Shown here piece by piece: positions 1-8,731 of a DNA stretch of 64,000 nt. Under the pieces are notes generated by a model. The model was not told where the DNA came from. It saw only the letters and a program-made list of their open reading frames with translations, and did no database searches. The first letter of the stretch is position 1. Each line of letters opens with the position of its first letter. Source of the DNA: JAYPHU01 sp964611435 (GTDB lineage: Bacteria > Pseudomonadota > Alphaproteobacteria > Rhodospirillales > UBA2165); the NCBI GenBank assembly GCA_964611435.1, contig CAZSXT010000015.1:28112-92111 (forward strand), written 5' to 3'. The position numbers were made by a program, and so were the translations under genes.

Positions 1-452
1 GCCTGCACCGCGCTTCGGATGGATCGAGAAGGACAGATCAATGCATCCCAATTTTGCAACGGCGCGGTAAAATAATCGCCGAACATTTCCATGGCCGCCG
101 CAGAGGCGCTAGCGTGGGCGATCCCGCAGAGGCTATAGCGCCGCTGATCGTGATGACGCCGCGCCCAGGAGAATTTCACGATGCCGGGGTCGTAACGCAC
201 CAGGCAGCCGGCTTCTTCGAGGCCGGTCGCGTCATTTTGATTGATTGAAACGCACCGTTCCGGATCGATGTTTTCTTCCCCGGCATAGTCGCGGAAAAGG
301 CCAAAGGCCGTATCGTCGGGACACACGGTGTAAAACTGCTTCTGATTGGCGAAGCGGAAATAGGCGCGGAGGAATTCCCGCGTGGCCACATCTATACCCA
401 CCGGCTGATCCGTTTCCGCGCGATGTCCGTCGAAGTTGATGGCGGCGGTCAT
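1..452 (-). CDS. Glycosyltransferase N-terminal part (runs off the left edge)
   Basis: The frame opens at an ATG whose first base is 452 and stays open to the window edge, giving about 150 residues. The protein begins MTAAINFDGHRAE and later contains YSLCGIAH, then NWDALICPSRSIRSAV. This arrangement, a SLCGxxH segment followed by a WDAlicxS loop, is what I know from the N-terminal half of family 4 (GT-B) glycosyltransferases of alphaproteobacteria. The nucleotide-sugar-binding C-terminal half lies outside the window, so substrate and product cannot be named. It follows the Lrp-like gene on the same strand after 36 bases and could be co-transcribed. Family assignment is by pattern only. Confidence 0.6.
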   Translation of the reverse strand, partial: MTAAINFDGHRAETDQPVGIDVATREFLRAYFRFANQKQFYTVCPDDTAFGLFRDYAGEENIDPERCVSINQNDATGLEEAGCLVRYDPGIVKFSWARRHHDQRRYSLCGIAHASASAAAMEMFGDYFTAPLQNWDALICPSRSIRSAVQ

Positions 453-488
453 GTCACAACTCGTCCAAGGTGGCGGCGCGGAAGGACT

Positions 489-731
489 TTAGGTGAAGGC
501 TTTGAAGGTGATCAGGGTAAACGTGTCTTTGACGCCCGGAATTTTTTGGATGTTCTCGGTGACGAAGTGCCCGATATCAGACGCATCCTCCAAATAGCAC
601 TTCAGCAGAAGGTCGTACTGGCCCGATGTGGAATGCACCTCGGAAACCTGTTCGACATTTTCGACGGCGTCCGCGGCGACTTTATAGGCTTCGCCCAGTT
701 CGCATTTTACTTGGATGAATATGGTCTGCAT
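489..731 (-). CDS. Stand-alone Lrp/AsnC ligand-binding (RAM) domain protein
   Basis: This 80-residue protein has the whole alpha/beta RAM fold of Lrp/AsnC regulators (MQTIFIQVKCELGEAY at the start, a central STSGQYDLLLKCYLED, and a C-terminal VKDTFTLITFKAF strand) but no helix-turn-helix. Such short proteins form octamers or bind full-length Lrp proteins and sense amino acids; they cannot bind DNA themselves. The STSGxYDLLLK segment corresponds to the ligand-responsive turn of the family. The length is normal for the stand-alone class. It lies between the partial glycosyltransferase and the DEAD-box helicase, all on the minus strand, with a 74-base gap to the helicase stop. The ligand is not predictable. 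Confidence 0.85.
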   Translation of the reverse strand: MQTIFIQVKCELGEAYKVAADAVENVEQVSEVHSTSGQYDLLLKCYLEDASDIGHFVTENIQKIPGVKDTFTLITFKAFT

Positions 732-805
732 GGTCCTCTCCGGCGGTCAAGTACGCCTCACAATACACGATAGGACGGCGGCTTTAAGGGAAAAAATGTA
801 CGTGG

Positions 806-2212
806 TTAGCTTTTAACGGGCCGCGCCAGGAAGGCTGGCATATGGTCGCCCATACCGACTACGGGATCATTGGACTGATCGTCGTCGTCTTCGTTCTTGT
901 CCCGGCGCGAACTGCGGCGTTTTCGGGGCTTCTCTTTTTCGGGGGAACTCTTTTCACTTTTACTTTTGGCGGCAGACTTTTTGCGCGAACGCCGTTCTTT
1001 AGTCTCTCCGGTGTCCGTTTCGTCCTCCGCAGAATCATCCGCGGGTGCGCCGTTTCCGGAATCAAGACTATCCAGTTTCACCGGTTCGATTTTGCTGCCC
1101 ATGAGCTTTTCGATGGAATCGAGGTACTTTTGCTCTTCCTGCCACGCCAGGGTAAACGCCCGACCTTTTTTGCCCGCCCGGCCGGTGCGGCCGATCCGGT
1201 GGACGTAATCTTCCGCATGGGTCGGTACGTCGAAATTAAACACGTGGCTTAGGTCGTCGATGTCGAGGCCGCGGGCGGCAACATCGCTGCAAACGAGGAT
1301 GTCTATTTCACGGGCCTTGAACCGATCCATGGTTTCCGTGCGCGCCGGTTGGGACATGTCGCCGTGCAAGGTGGCTGAATTCAGGCCGTGCTTCTGGCAG
1401 GACTTGTGAACAATATCCACGTCCCTCTTTCGATTGCAAAAAACCAGCGCATTGGTCACGTCTTCCTTGATGATCAGTTCACGAAGGGCGGCCCGCTTTT
1501 TCTTTTGCATGCCGCCAATATCTCGCTTCGGCATGTGGCGGATCATCACCAGGCCCTGGGTGATGTTTTCACCCGGCGTTGACGGCGGCGCGACGGTGAT
1601 TTCCTTTGGATTCATCAGGAAGGCATCGGCGAGACGTTTGATCTCCGGCGGCATGGTGGCCGAAAAGAACAATGTCTGGCGGATTTTATTCAGCAGCGAG
1701 ACGATTTTCTCGACATCCGGGATAAAGCCCATGTCGAGCATCCGGTCCGCTTCGTCGATCACCAGGATTTTAACATCGGTCAGCAGAAGCCCGCCCCGGT
1801 CAAAAATATCCAGCAGCCGGCCCGGCGTCGCGATCAGCACATCCACACCTCGGTCCAGCAGCTTGGACTGCTCGTCCATGGAGGTGCCGCCGATGATCAG
1901 CGCCTTGGTTAATTTGTGATACTTGCCGTAGATGTCGAAGTTTTCCGCGACCTGCGCCGCCAATTCCCGTGTCGGCTCCAGGATCAGCGTACGAGGCATA
2001 CGCGCCCGCGCCCGGCCGCTGGCCAGGATATCGATCATCGGCAGGGTAAAGGACGCGGTCTTGCCGGTGCCGGTCTGTGCACAGCCGAGAATATCCCGTC
2101 CCATCAAGACGTTGGGAATTGCGGCGGCTTGAATGGGGGTCGGTTCGCTGTAGCCTGCGTCGGAAACAGCTTTCAGGACCTCATCGCTGAGACCGAGGTC
2201 TGCAAAGCTCAT
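806..2212 (-). CDS. DEAD-box ATP-dependent RNA helicase (RhlE/SrmB-like)
   Basis: A 468-residue RNA helicase with all superfamily 2 motifs in order: Q motif near residue 28, AQTGTGKT at 45-52, PTRELAAQ near 80, DEAD at 153-156, SAT at 184-186, ARGLDI and HRIGRTGRAG in the second RecA domain. The tail after about residue 400 is low-complexity, acidic then strongly basic (KERRSRKKSAAKSKS and RKRRSSRRDK), as in RhlE-type enzymes where it binds RNA. The likely role is ATP-driven unwinding during ribosome assembly or mRNA turnover in the cytoplasm. It is transcribed alone from the divergent region shared with the hexapeptide-repeat gene. The motifs make the family certain; the subfamily is inferred from length and tail. 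Confidence 0.95.
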   Translation of the reverse strand: MSFADLGLSDEVLKAVSDAGYSEPTPIQAAAIPNVLMGRDILGCAQTGTGKTASFTLPMIDILASGRARARMPRTLILEPTRELAAQVAENFDIYGKYHKLTKALIIGGTSMDEQSKLLDRGVDVLIATPGRLLDIFDRGGLLLTDVKILVIDEADRMLDMGFIPDVEKIVSLLNKIRQTLFFSATMPPEIKRLADAFLMNPKEITVAPPSTPGENITQGLVMIRHMPKRDIGGMQKKKRAALRELIIKEDVTNALVFCNRKRDVDIVHKSCQKHGLNSATLHGDMSQPARTETMDRFKAREIDILVCSDVAARGLDIDDLSHVFNFDVPTHAEDYVHRIGRTGRAGKKGRAFTLAWQEEQKYLDSIEKLMGSKIEPVKLDSLDSGNGAPADDSAEDETDTGETKERRSRKKSAAKSKSEKSSPEKEKPRKRRSSRRDKNEDDDDQSNDPVVGMGDHMPAFLARPVKS

Positions 2213-2274
2213 GTAGGATGTCCGGGTTGAAAATGTATGTGAATTCTGGATTTCATATCTTCACAATAGCGGGC

Positions 2275-2303
2275 GGAATAGGCCATCCCTTGCACGATGT
2301 CAA
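2275..2303 (-). promoter_or_regulatory. Sigma70-type promoter for the DEAD-box helicase
   Basis: On the minus strand a perfect TTGACA (2298-2303) is followed after 17 bases by TATTCC (2275-2280). Transcription would start near 2268, leaving a leader of about 55 bases before the helicase ATG. The -35 is ideal; the -10 is weak. Confidence 0.5.
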
Positions 2304-2404
2304 CGATTCAAATATTTCAATGCATTGGTCAAATGCGCTAATCACCAACAACACACCGGTGCAACGGGAACCCCCTGGCGATGAAACTCTAGGAATAAAT
2401 TAAC

Positions 2405-2932
2405 ATGAGCGGACTTATCCTTCCTTATCAGGACTTCATGCCGGAAATTGCCGATGACGCGTTTATCGCACCCAACGCCACAGTGATCGGACGCACTAAA
2501 ATCGGATCCCAATCCAGCATTTGGTTTAACGTGGTGATCCGGGGCGATGTCGAGCCCATCACCATCGGCGCCCGCACCAACATCCAGGACGGCACCATCG
2601 TCCATGTGACCGGTGGGGACGCGGCGACGGTGATCGGCGACGATGTGCTGGTCGGCCACTGCGCTATCATCCATGGCTGCACGTTGGAAAGCGGCAGCTT
2701 CGTCGGCATGGGGGCGACCGTGCTGGACAACGCCATCGTGGAAAGCGGCGCCATGGTCGCCGCCGGGGCCATGGTCACGCCGGGCAAGGTGGTGAAGGCC
2801 GGCGAGCTCTGGGCCGGCAGCCCGGCCAAATTCTTCCGCGAGCTCAGCCCGGAGGAGCGGGAAAACCTCACCAGCGGCGCGGAAGGCTACCGCCGGCTCG
2901 GCCAGGAATACAAAGCCAAGCTGGAGGGGTAG
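2405..2932 (+). CDS. Gamma carbonic anhydrase family protein (left-handed beta helix)
   Basis: A 175-residue protein built from hexapeptide repeats (for example VIGRTKIGSQSSIW, TIGARTNIQDGTI, VIGDDVLVGHCAI), which fold into a left-handed beta helix and trimerise. Three histidines at 67, 85 and 90 sit where gamma-class carbonic anhydrases bind zinc between subunits. The C-terminal alpha-helical segment (SPEERENLTSGAEGYRRLGQEYK) is the usual closing helix. Cytoplasmic. Whether it hydrates CO2 or only binds a CoA- or metal-related ligand is unresolved for many members of this family (YrdA, PaaY, CaiE). It stands alone, divergent from the helicase and convergent with the caspase-like gene. Confidence 0.9.
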   Translation: MSGLILPYQDFMPEIADDAFIAPNATVIGRTKIGSQSSIWFNVVIRGDVEPITIGARTNIQDGTIVHVTGGDAATVIGDDVLVGHCAIIHGCTLESGSFVGMGATVLDNAIVESGAMVAAGAMVTPGKVVKAGELWAGSPAKFFRELSPEERENLTSGAEGYRRLGQEYKAKLEG

Positions 2933-2949
2933 GGGAGAGAGTGCGGAAC

Positions 2950-4692
2950 TTACCGCCGCTTCACAAAAATAAAATCGCCGCCCTCGTGGCCGGCTTTGCG
3001 GACGTCGGAATATTCCGGCGTTTGGTCGGCTGCGGTCATCACCGGGCGGCGGATCGCATCAAACAACCGGGTGCCGTCGAGAATGCCCTGATTGCTGCGA
3101 AGCGTTCTGAGGAGCGCGGCGGCGAAGGGGGAGTGATCGCCCCGCCCGTCATCCACCGGTTCCAGCCCGCCCGAGGTGATTACCACCCTGGCCTTCTTAT
3201 GGGTCATCTTCTGATAATAGTCGGCGACGCCGGGAAGCACGCTGATGCCCCGGGTGAGCCGCCCGGCGAAGCAACTGTCTGCCAACAACATGACATGCTT
3301 GGCCTTGATGGCGCGCAGGGAATTGGTGACTACTGCGTTGGATATCCAGTTTGACCGCCGTTTGGGCCGGGCGTCCACCGGCATCCAATAGCCCACGTCG
3401 GTGACCTGATCGAGCCAGCCGTGACCTGCATAGTAGATTACCAAATTGTCCTTGAACCGGAGCCGTTCGCGGAGGATATCCAGCCGGTCGATGATTTGCG
3501 CGCGGGTCGGATTCAACATCAGTGTTGTTTTGAATCCGTACTGTTTGGAAAGCACATCGGCGATCTGGCGGGCGTCGTTTTCGGCGGTGCGCAGTTTGCG
3601 GATATGCCGGTAGTTATTGATGCCAATGATTAGGGCGTGGTAGTCGCCGAAGGTCACCCCCTCGGCGACGGGCATGGCGTCACCTGTGCTGGCGTCGGCG
3701 GTGGCCGCCTGACCGAACCGACGATCCAGGGCTGCCTGCTTACGCCGGTTATATTCCGACTTGTTCAGAAGACCGGACTTTAGAAGTTTATCGAGCAATT
3801 CAAGTTCTTGGACGATGGGCTGGCTGGCAGGTTGTGGCTTATTTCCCTTGTCAGTTTTCTTGGGCCGGTCTTTCTCAAGCCGTTCTGCCTCCAATCGCGC
3901 GGCTTCCCGGAGTGCTGCTTCCTGGCGGTCCTCTTCTGCGGTAAGGCGCGCCAAGCGTTCTGCTTCCCGTCGTTCGGCCGAACGACGCCTGGCCTCCTGG
4001 CGTTCCCGATCAGCCCGCGTCTGTTCGGCGGTAGTCCGGGTTAGGCGCTCCAGTTCCATTTGTTGTTCTTTCCGCAGGGCGGCCGCGCGCCGTTCGGCCC
4101 CAAGCGTTTCCAGCCGTTTGGCTTCCTGGTTCACAAAAGTGCGCCAATGGACTTCGAGAGATTTTTGCCGGCGTTTCCCGTCTGGGAGGCGCGCCATGTC
4201 GTCGTGTTTTGCTAGAAAACCTGGGTGCTCTTCGGCGAGGTGGCGGCTGACGAGATAGATCGCCCCAAAACAAGGGTGAAGCCCGCTCGGCTGATTTCCA
4301 TCTCTGGTAAATTCCCCTTCGAACACATCGCCGCGAAATTGTCCTGTGATACTCACTGTGGCGTTCCGCCCGCTTGCGCCAAAGTTTCCGGCATCACGCC
4401 ACGAAGTGGCCGGACTCCGCAAAGATACCGAAAAAGTGTTGTCTATCTTGCCCGACAGAGTTTGAGGACCAGAGGTGTCCCGCGTCTTCACCACCAGCCC
4501 ATCTCCTTCGACGGTCGCTGCAATTTTAACGGCGCCGAGTTCGCATTGGGTCTGCTCCAGGGAGGCAAGGCCAATCCATTCACCCTGACGCGGCGGTGGC
4601 TCCAACGCCTTGGACGATTTTTGCGCCAACGCACTCTGTAGCAAGAATGCCATCAAAATAGCGCAACTAAACTTGATCAAAAATTTAGCCAT
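2950..4692 (-). CDS. Secreted caspase-family (C14) peptidase with coiled coil and SHOCT-like segment
   Basis: Numbering below counts from an upstream ATG at 4713. I prefer the ATG at 4692 because it directly yields a clean signal peptide (MAKFLIKFSCAILMAFLL then ALAQ). Domains in order: signal peptide; a beta-rich region with cysteines (residues 45-155); a long Arg/Glu/Ala-rich coiled coil (about 190-285); a SHOCT-like helix pair (LELLDKLLKSGLLNKSEY, about 304-321); and a caspase p20-like domain from about 357. The catalytic dyad is visible: His431 in YYAGHG and Cys481 in LLADSCFAG. It is therefore probably an active cysteine peptidase of the metacaspase/orthocaspase type working in the periplasm or at the envelope. 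No substrate gene lies beside it. About 587 residues is long for bacterial members, due to the N-terminal extension. Confidence 0.88.
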   Translation of the reverse strand: MAKFLIKFSCAILMAFLLQSALAQKSSKALEPPPRQGEWIGLASLEQTQCELGAVKIAATVEGDGLVVKTRDTSGPQTLSGKIDNTFSVSLRSPATSWRDAGNFGASGRNATVSITGQFRGDVFEGEFTRDGNQPSGLHPCFGAIYLVSRHLAEEHPGFLAKHDDMARLPDGKRRQKSLEVHWRTFVNQEAKRLETLGAERRAAALRKEQQMELERLTRTTAEQTRADRERQEARRRSAERREAERLARLTAEEDRQEAALREAARLEAERLEKDRPKKTDKGNKPQPASQPIVQELELLDKLLKSGLLNKSEYNRRKQAALDRRFGQAATADASTGDAMPVAEGVTFGDYHALIIGINNYRHIRKLRTAENDARQIADVLSKQYGFKTTLMLNPTRAQIIDRLDILRERLRFKDNLVIYYAGHGWLDQVTDVGYWMPVDARPKRRSNWISNAVVTNSLRAIKAKHVMLLADSCFAGRLTRGISVLPGVADYYQKMTHKKARVVITSGGLEPVDDGRGDHSPFAAALLRTLRSNQGILDGTRLFDAIRRPVMTAADQTPEYSDVRKAGHEGGDFIFVKRR

Positions 4693-4762
4693 CGCCCCAA
4701 AACTACCATACATGATTGCAGAGAATGCAAACTAAAAGAGGGGCGGATTGAAGGAACACACT

Positions 4763-6415
4763 TTAGGAGGTGGTGCGAGTGTCTCTGGCTCCCCGCACGG
4801 TATCTAAGAATTGTCGTGGGTCAGGCGGTAGGCAATCTGAACGCCATGCCACCATCATGTCGGGCCGAACCAGAACCAGGGGGCGCTCGTATAGATCGGC
4901 TGCATCTTTGTCGTCAATTCTCACGATATCGAGTGGCAACCCAATGCCGCGAGCCGCAGAAACCATCGTATCGAAATCCTGCTCGACACCGTCAAATACC
5001 AGAAGAGTAAATCCTGCACCCAACTTGTCCAATATAGACAGTCCTTCTTCCAACCAAATATGGGGTGCGCGATGCCCCGGTCTGGCGGTCGGTATATAGG
5101 TCCTTGGATTGTCAGGTGGTTCCGGCGTGCCATCCGGCACGACAATCGGCGATCCTTCATAACGATAGCCTAGGAGAGTCCCTGAAGAAGAAATCAGCTT
5201 TTCCTGATCTTTAAGATCGGCGCCCAGCCGGTCTCTGAAGGCTTCGGCATCGGAGCCTTCCTCGTCCAGTTCGTCGCCATACTGCATGACGGCATTTAAC
5301 CGGTCAAAGCAGTCTGCGGCTTCCGAGGTGTTGCGGACGCCGATCGGGTGGCGCTCCACGAAATAACTATCGAGCAGACGCTCGCCACCCCAGCCTTCGA
5401 GCATCGCCTGGACTTTCCAGGCAAGGTCAATAGCATCGGAGACGCCCGTATTCATCCCGAAGCCGCCTGTTGGTGTAAACAGATGTACTGCATCTCCGGC
5501 CATCAGCACCCGTCCTGCGTGATAGCGGTCAGCCACAAGTGCATGGGCCGTCCAGGGTTGGGTCGATATAATATTTATGGCCGTCGACGCGCCAAGAACG
5601 GCTTCGATTGCTTCAACCGCATCAACCGAGTTCCATTCTTGTCCGTCCTTCAACATAAGGTGATAGGTAAACGTGGTTCCCCCGTCCCAGTTGAGGATGA
5701 AACCAGCGTAATCCCTGTGGAGAGGGAAATAGATATTTGCCGGGCCGAATTTATGGCTCGCCATGAAGTTTGGCGCCTTAAAATAAATCGAGACAAAACG
5801 GGCAAGATTGGCGCGACCGCTAAGACCAATGTTTAATTTATCCCGCACAAACGAGCGGCCCCCATCGCAGGCGAGCAAATATTCGCATCGTACTGTTTCG
5901 GCTTTTCCCGTGGCCAAACATTCGATTTGGCAGTTCACCCCATTGTCATCCTGCGAGAAGTCCACAAGCTTCCAGCCAAATCTAAATTCAACCTTATCCA
6001 ATTTGCGAACGTAGTCGAGGATTGCCTGCTCCACCTCGTTTTGACCAGTGATTGTCTTTAAATAGGGGGACCATGTGTGTTCTTCTTTTACGTATCCACT
6101 GTTGTTCTTTACCTCTTTGATTTTTTGAAACGGCGGCAGGGAAATCCGGTGCAACTCCCGGCCATGCAGGCTTGATATCCAATAGTAATCCGCCAGATGA
6201 TCGGGGGGAACGCCGGCGTCGCTGATGGCCTGGTCTATGCCCCAACGCCGGTAATATTCCATGGTTCTATTGGCGACGGCATTGGCCCGTGGGTGCGGAT
6301 TTAAGTCATCGGCCTGCTCTACGGCCAGACAATCTATGCCGCGCCAGCCCAATTCCGCTGCCAGTGACAGGCCGACGGAACCACCTCCAGAAATTAGTAC
6401 CGGAATTTCGATCAT
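4763..6415 (-). CDS. FAD-dependent aromatic/hydroxypyridine monooxygenase (PheA/MhpA type)
   Basis: 550 residues. The N-terminus has the FAD dinucleotide-binding loop GGGSVGLSLAAELG (10-23), and the second FAD motif GDAVHLFTPTGGFGMN lies in the middle. The C-terminal 150 residues resemble the thioredoxin-like dimerisation domain of phenol hydroxylase type flavoenzymes. The length matches that group (about 530-600) and is longer than NicC-type 6-hydroxynicotinate monooxygenases. The reaction is NAD(P)H- and O2-dependent ring hydroxylation. It is the last gene of the operon led by the NicX-like dioxygenase, so by context it would make the dihydroxypyridine substrate for ring cleavage. A GGAGG sequence sits ahead of the ATG. 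The substrate is inferred from neighbours only. Confidence 0.88.
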   Translation of the reverse strand: MIEIPVLISGGGSVGLSLAAELGWRGIDCLAVEQADDLNPHPRANAVANRTMEYYRRWGIDQAISDAGVPPDHLADYYWISSLHGRELHRISLPPFQKIKEVKNNSGYVKEEHTWSPYLKTITGQNEVEQAILDYVRKLDKVEFRFGWKLVDFSQDDNGVNCQIECLATGKAETVRCEYLLACDGGRSFVRDKLNIGLSGRANLARFVSIYFKAPNFMASHKFGPANIYFPLHRDYAGFILNWDGGTTFTYHLMLKDGQEWNSVDAVEAIEAVLGASTAINIISTQPWTAHALVADRYHAGRVLMAGDAVHLFTPTGGFGMNTGVSDAIDLAWKVQAMLEGWGGERLLDSYFVERHPIGVRNTSEAADCFDRLNAVMQYGDELDEEGSDAEAFRDRLGADLKDQEKLISSSGTLLGYRYEGSPIVVPDGTPEPPDNPRTYIPTARPGHRAPHIWLEEGLSILDKLGAGFTLLVFDGVEQDFDTMVSAARGIGLPLDIVRIDDKDAADLYERPLVLVRPDMMVAWRSDCLPPDPRQFLDTVRGARDTRTTS

Positions 6416-6445
6416 AAAAATGCCTCCGGATCTGTGCTGAACCGT

Positions 6446-6727
6446 TTAATTGTCAACGAAGGCGTCAAACGGATTGATGAGCACGACTCTAAACAATCCG
6501 GCCTTATTGTAAGGTTCCTCATCGATAAACTTTTCTGCCGCTGTTCGATCAGAAAATTCCTTAATGACAACGCTGCCGATCATGGTTTTATGATCATCGG
6601 CATAGAGGGGACCTCCCAACTTCATCCCCGTCTCGTTTGCCGCCATGTATTCGCCGTGGGCGTTTCGGTTCTCTGCACGCAACTTTGCACTGCCGGGTTT
6701 ATCAAGCATGTAGATGGCAAATAACAT
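6446..6727 (-). CDS. YciI family protein
   Basis: A 93-residue protein with the YciI ferredoxin-like fold pattern: MLFAIYMLDKPG, then HGEYMAANETGMKLGGPL, then GSVVIKEFSDRTAAEKFIDEE and a C-terminal PFDAF. Family members have an active-site-like His/Asp pair and occur in catabolic operons; one relative is the dehalogenase/isomerase-like TftG. A GGGAG ribosome binding site precedes the ATG. It lies 19 bases after the hydrolase and 30 bases before the monooxygenase, clearly inside the operon. The role could be an isomerisation or lactone step of the pathway, but that is inference. Confidence 0.85.
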   Translation of the reverse strand: MLFAIYMLDKPGSAKLRAENRNAHGEYMAANETGMKLGGPLYADDHKTMIGSVVIKEFSDRTAAEKFIDEEPYNKAGLFRVVLINPFDAFVDN

Positions 6728-6746
6728 TGGCTATCGCTCCCTCGAA

Positions 6747-7586
6747 CTACGCTGCCATGTATGAGGCTAGTTTTAGATGAGGCTCAATAAAGTTTCTGAG
6801 TATTTCATTGAAGGCATCGGGCTGTTCCATATTGCTTAAATGACCGGCATTTTCGATCACCGCCAATTGCGCGCTGGGCATTTTCTCCAACATGGTTTGA
6901 CCAATCGACGGCGGCGTCAATTGATCGTGTTCGCCAAAGATCAATTGTACCGGCACGTTAAATTCTTTCAGGCTACCGCTCACGTCGTAGGTCACCGTGG
7001 CGGCAACGGTTTTAAGATAAGATTCAACGTGGATATCGAGGATGCTTTGATGCAGTTGCTGCCGGGCAGCTTCCGAACAATTCGGCCCAACCAGTGATTT
7101 AATCAACGCGGGGGCCAGTTCCGCGAGCGACTTTCCCTCTTTGAGAGGTTTTTGCCGCAGTTCGATAAACTCTTGCCGTTTTTCCGGACTCAGCGCCTTT
7201 TCGTAGCTGAAAAAACAATCGCACAAAACAAGTGTGGCAACCCGTTCGCGATGGCGCGGAAAAAAGTCCATCAATATGCGCGCCCCCATGGACAGACCGA
7301 CCAAATGCGCGCGCTCTATTCCGTTGAAATCCAACAGGCGCGCCAAGTCGTCACTAAAATCACTAAAATTTAGGGGTCCCTCGTAGTCGTCCGAGCGACC
7401 GTAGCCTCGTGCGTCCCACGAAATGGCCGTACAGATATCGGCCATCGCTAGCTGTTGAGACGTCCAGCTGGTCCGGTTGCCGCCAATGCCATGAAGAAAA
7501 ACAACTGGAGCGCCGTCTCCGATCTGGTCAAAGGCGAGGCGTGGAACACCGTCGACCCAGCGTTGGGATATGTCTGAGGAGGCCAT
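6747..7586 (-). CDS. Alpha/beta hydrolase (enol-lactonase / NicD-like position)
   Basis: The start is taken at the ATG at 7586 (MASSDISQRWVDG), which overlaps the stop codon of the preceding gene by one base (TAATG), implying translational coupling; an open frame further upstream lies inside that gene. The protein has the oxyanion-hole HGIGG, the nucleophile elbow GLSMG, the acid FGEHDQLTPP and the catalytic histidine NAGHLSNMEQP. It resembles 3-oxoadipate enol-lactonases. In NicX-containing pathways the following enzyme is an alpha/beta hydrolase (NicD, N-formylmaleamate deformylase), so that role is the leading hypothesis from position; sequence alone supports only the superfamily. Confidence 0.85.
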   Translation of the reverse strand: MASSDISQRWVDGVPRLAFDQIGDGAPVVFLHGIGGNRTSWTSQQLAMADICTAISWDARGYGRSDDYEGPLNFSDFSDDLARLLDFNGIERAHLVGLSMGARILMDFFPRHRERVATLVLCDCFFSYEKALSPEKRQEFIELRQKPLKEGKSLAELAPALIKSLVGPNCSEAARQQLHQSILDIHVESYLKTVAATVTYDVSGSLKEFNVPVQLIFGEHDQLTPPSIGQTMLEKMPSAQLAVIENAGHLSNMEQPDAFNEILRNFIEPHLKLASYMAA

Positions 7587-8632
7587 TACAAGAGGGGCTC
7601 CTGCAATTGGCCATCTTTGACGATTTCCTTGTTGTCGAGAGCAATCGTACAATGTCGCATCGGCAGGTCAAAATGGCAGTTAGTGTGCCGGCCGCTAAAT
7701 TCATTGGCGCCTGTAGAGATCAGAAAATTACCGGCGAAAGCGCGAAGCTCCGTACAATTTACATGCTGTTTGTCGTACATGATCAGCGCGTCCCACCTTG
7801 CGCCCGGATTCAATCCCCAACCGACGTGAGAAATTGCATAAGCATTCGGGTCATCCCATCCTTCAAAATAGGATCGCATTAAATCGGCATCGAGACCTTG
7901 CCCGTCGATTGCCGTGACGAAATCGTTCTCAATTGATAGCGTGACAGGCGATTCGATGTATCGTTTGAACGTCAGATTCACATCCCCGACATCCAAGACC
8001 ACGGTCCCACTCACGGTGTTTTCCAGCGGAAAAAAAAGCGCCAGACCTGCCGGCCAATAAGCGACTTTTTCCCCGGGGGACAAATAACCGGCTCCTGCCC
8101 GGCAGGGCGCGTCCTTGATCTCGATTGTTAAATCTGTGCCCGCAGCCGACGTTACCCTCATAACTGAGGCTTGATTGATCAGCTCAATACTCTTGTCGAC
8201 TTTTGGTTTCAGCGCCGGATCGGGCATACAGCGCTCAAGCACTTCAGGGTGTTCGTTCGAAATCATGAGAATACGACCGCCGTTACTAAGAACGGACTGC
8301 GCCTCCTTGCTGTGGAGCAGGCCCTCGACGGTGCAATCGATGATCAGATCACAAGCGCTCAAGGCAGGCAGAATGACGTCATAACCCGTCAAAGCATAAC
8401 TGGATCCCGTCGAACGTACAGGAACGGGGTCTTTGACCGGCGGAGATGGCACGCGCACATGGACCGGTTTGGCGCCAATGCGGAGCAAAGCTTGTTCGGC
8501 GAGATCGACCAATACTTGACGGGATTGAGACTCCGACAAAATGGCAATGGTTTCGCCCCGGCGAACGCTGCTCAGTTCAAAACTTTTTTGAAAACAGTCA
8601 ATCCATTTTCCTTCAAGATTTTCTCTCAGCAT
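7586..8632 (-). CDS. 2,5-dihydroxypyridine 5,6-dioxygenase-like enzyme (NicX family)
   Basis: 348 residues, the usual length for NicX. The fold belongs to the aminopeptidase T (M29)-like superfamily. The C-terminal half carries AISHVGWGLNP with His269 and HTNCHFDLPM with His320-x-Asp322. In Pseudomonas putida NicX, as I recall, the iron ligands are His265, His318 and Asp320, so the spacing agrees closely. The enzyme would open the ring of 2,5-dihydroxypyridine to N-formylmaleamate using O2 in the cytoplasm. It is the first gene of the operon and has an AGGAA sequence ahead of the ATG and a strong promoter upstream. The exact ring substrate is inferred. Confidence 0.78.
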   Translation of the reverse strand: MLRENLEGKWIDCFQKSFELSSVRRGETIAILSESQSRQVLVDLAEQALLRIGAKPVHVRVPSPPVKDPVPVRSTGSSYALTGYDVILPALSACDLIIDCTVEGLLHSKEAQSVLSNGGRILMISNEHPEVLERCMPDPALKPKVDKSIELINQASVMRVTSAAGTDLTIEIKDAPCRAGAGYLSPGEKVAYWPAGLALFFPLENTVSGTVVLDVGDVNLTFKRYIESPVTLSIENDFVTAIDGQGLDADLMRSYFEGWDDPNAYAISHVGWGLNPGARWDALIMYDKQHVNCTELRAFAGNFLISTGANEFSGRHTNCHFDLPMRHCTIALDNKEIVKDGQLQEPLL

Positions 8633-8684
8633 ATTGAATTCCTACACAATTTAATAATATATAGAAATGAATATAGTTTTTAAT

Positions 8685-8713
8685 ATAATATGTCCTGGAC
8701 CTGTTTCTGTCAA
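8685..8713 (-). promoter_or_regulatory. Strong sigma70-type promoter of the dioxygenase operon, likely MarR-controlled
   Basis: On the minus strand TTGACA (8708-8713) and TATTAT (8685-8690) are separated by exactly 17 bases. Downstream, up to the ATG, the DNA is extremely A/T-rich with repeated ATATAG words, a plausible operator region for the divergent MarR regulator. The regulator gene begins only 19 bases beyond the -35 box. Confidence 0.7.
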
Positions 8714-8731
8714 TTTTGAGGTGTATTCCAG

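Noticed and set aside
842..1252. Plus-strand open frame opposite the helicase C-terminal tail
   Set aside because: Produced by the repetitive Lys/Glu codons of the helicase tail read backwards.
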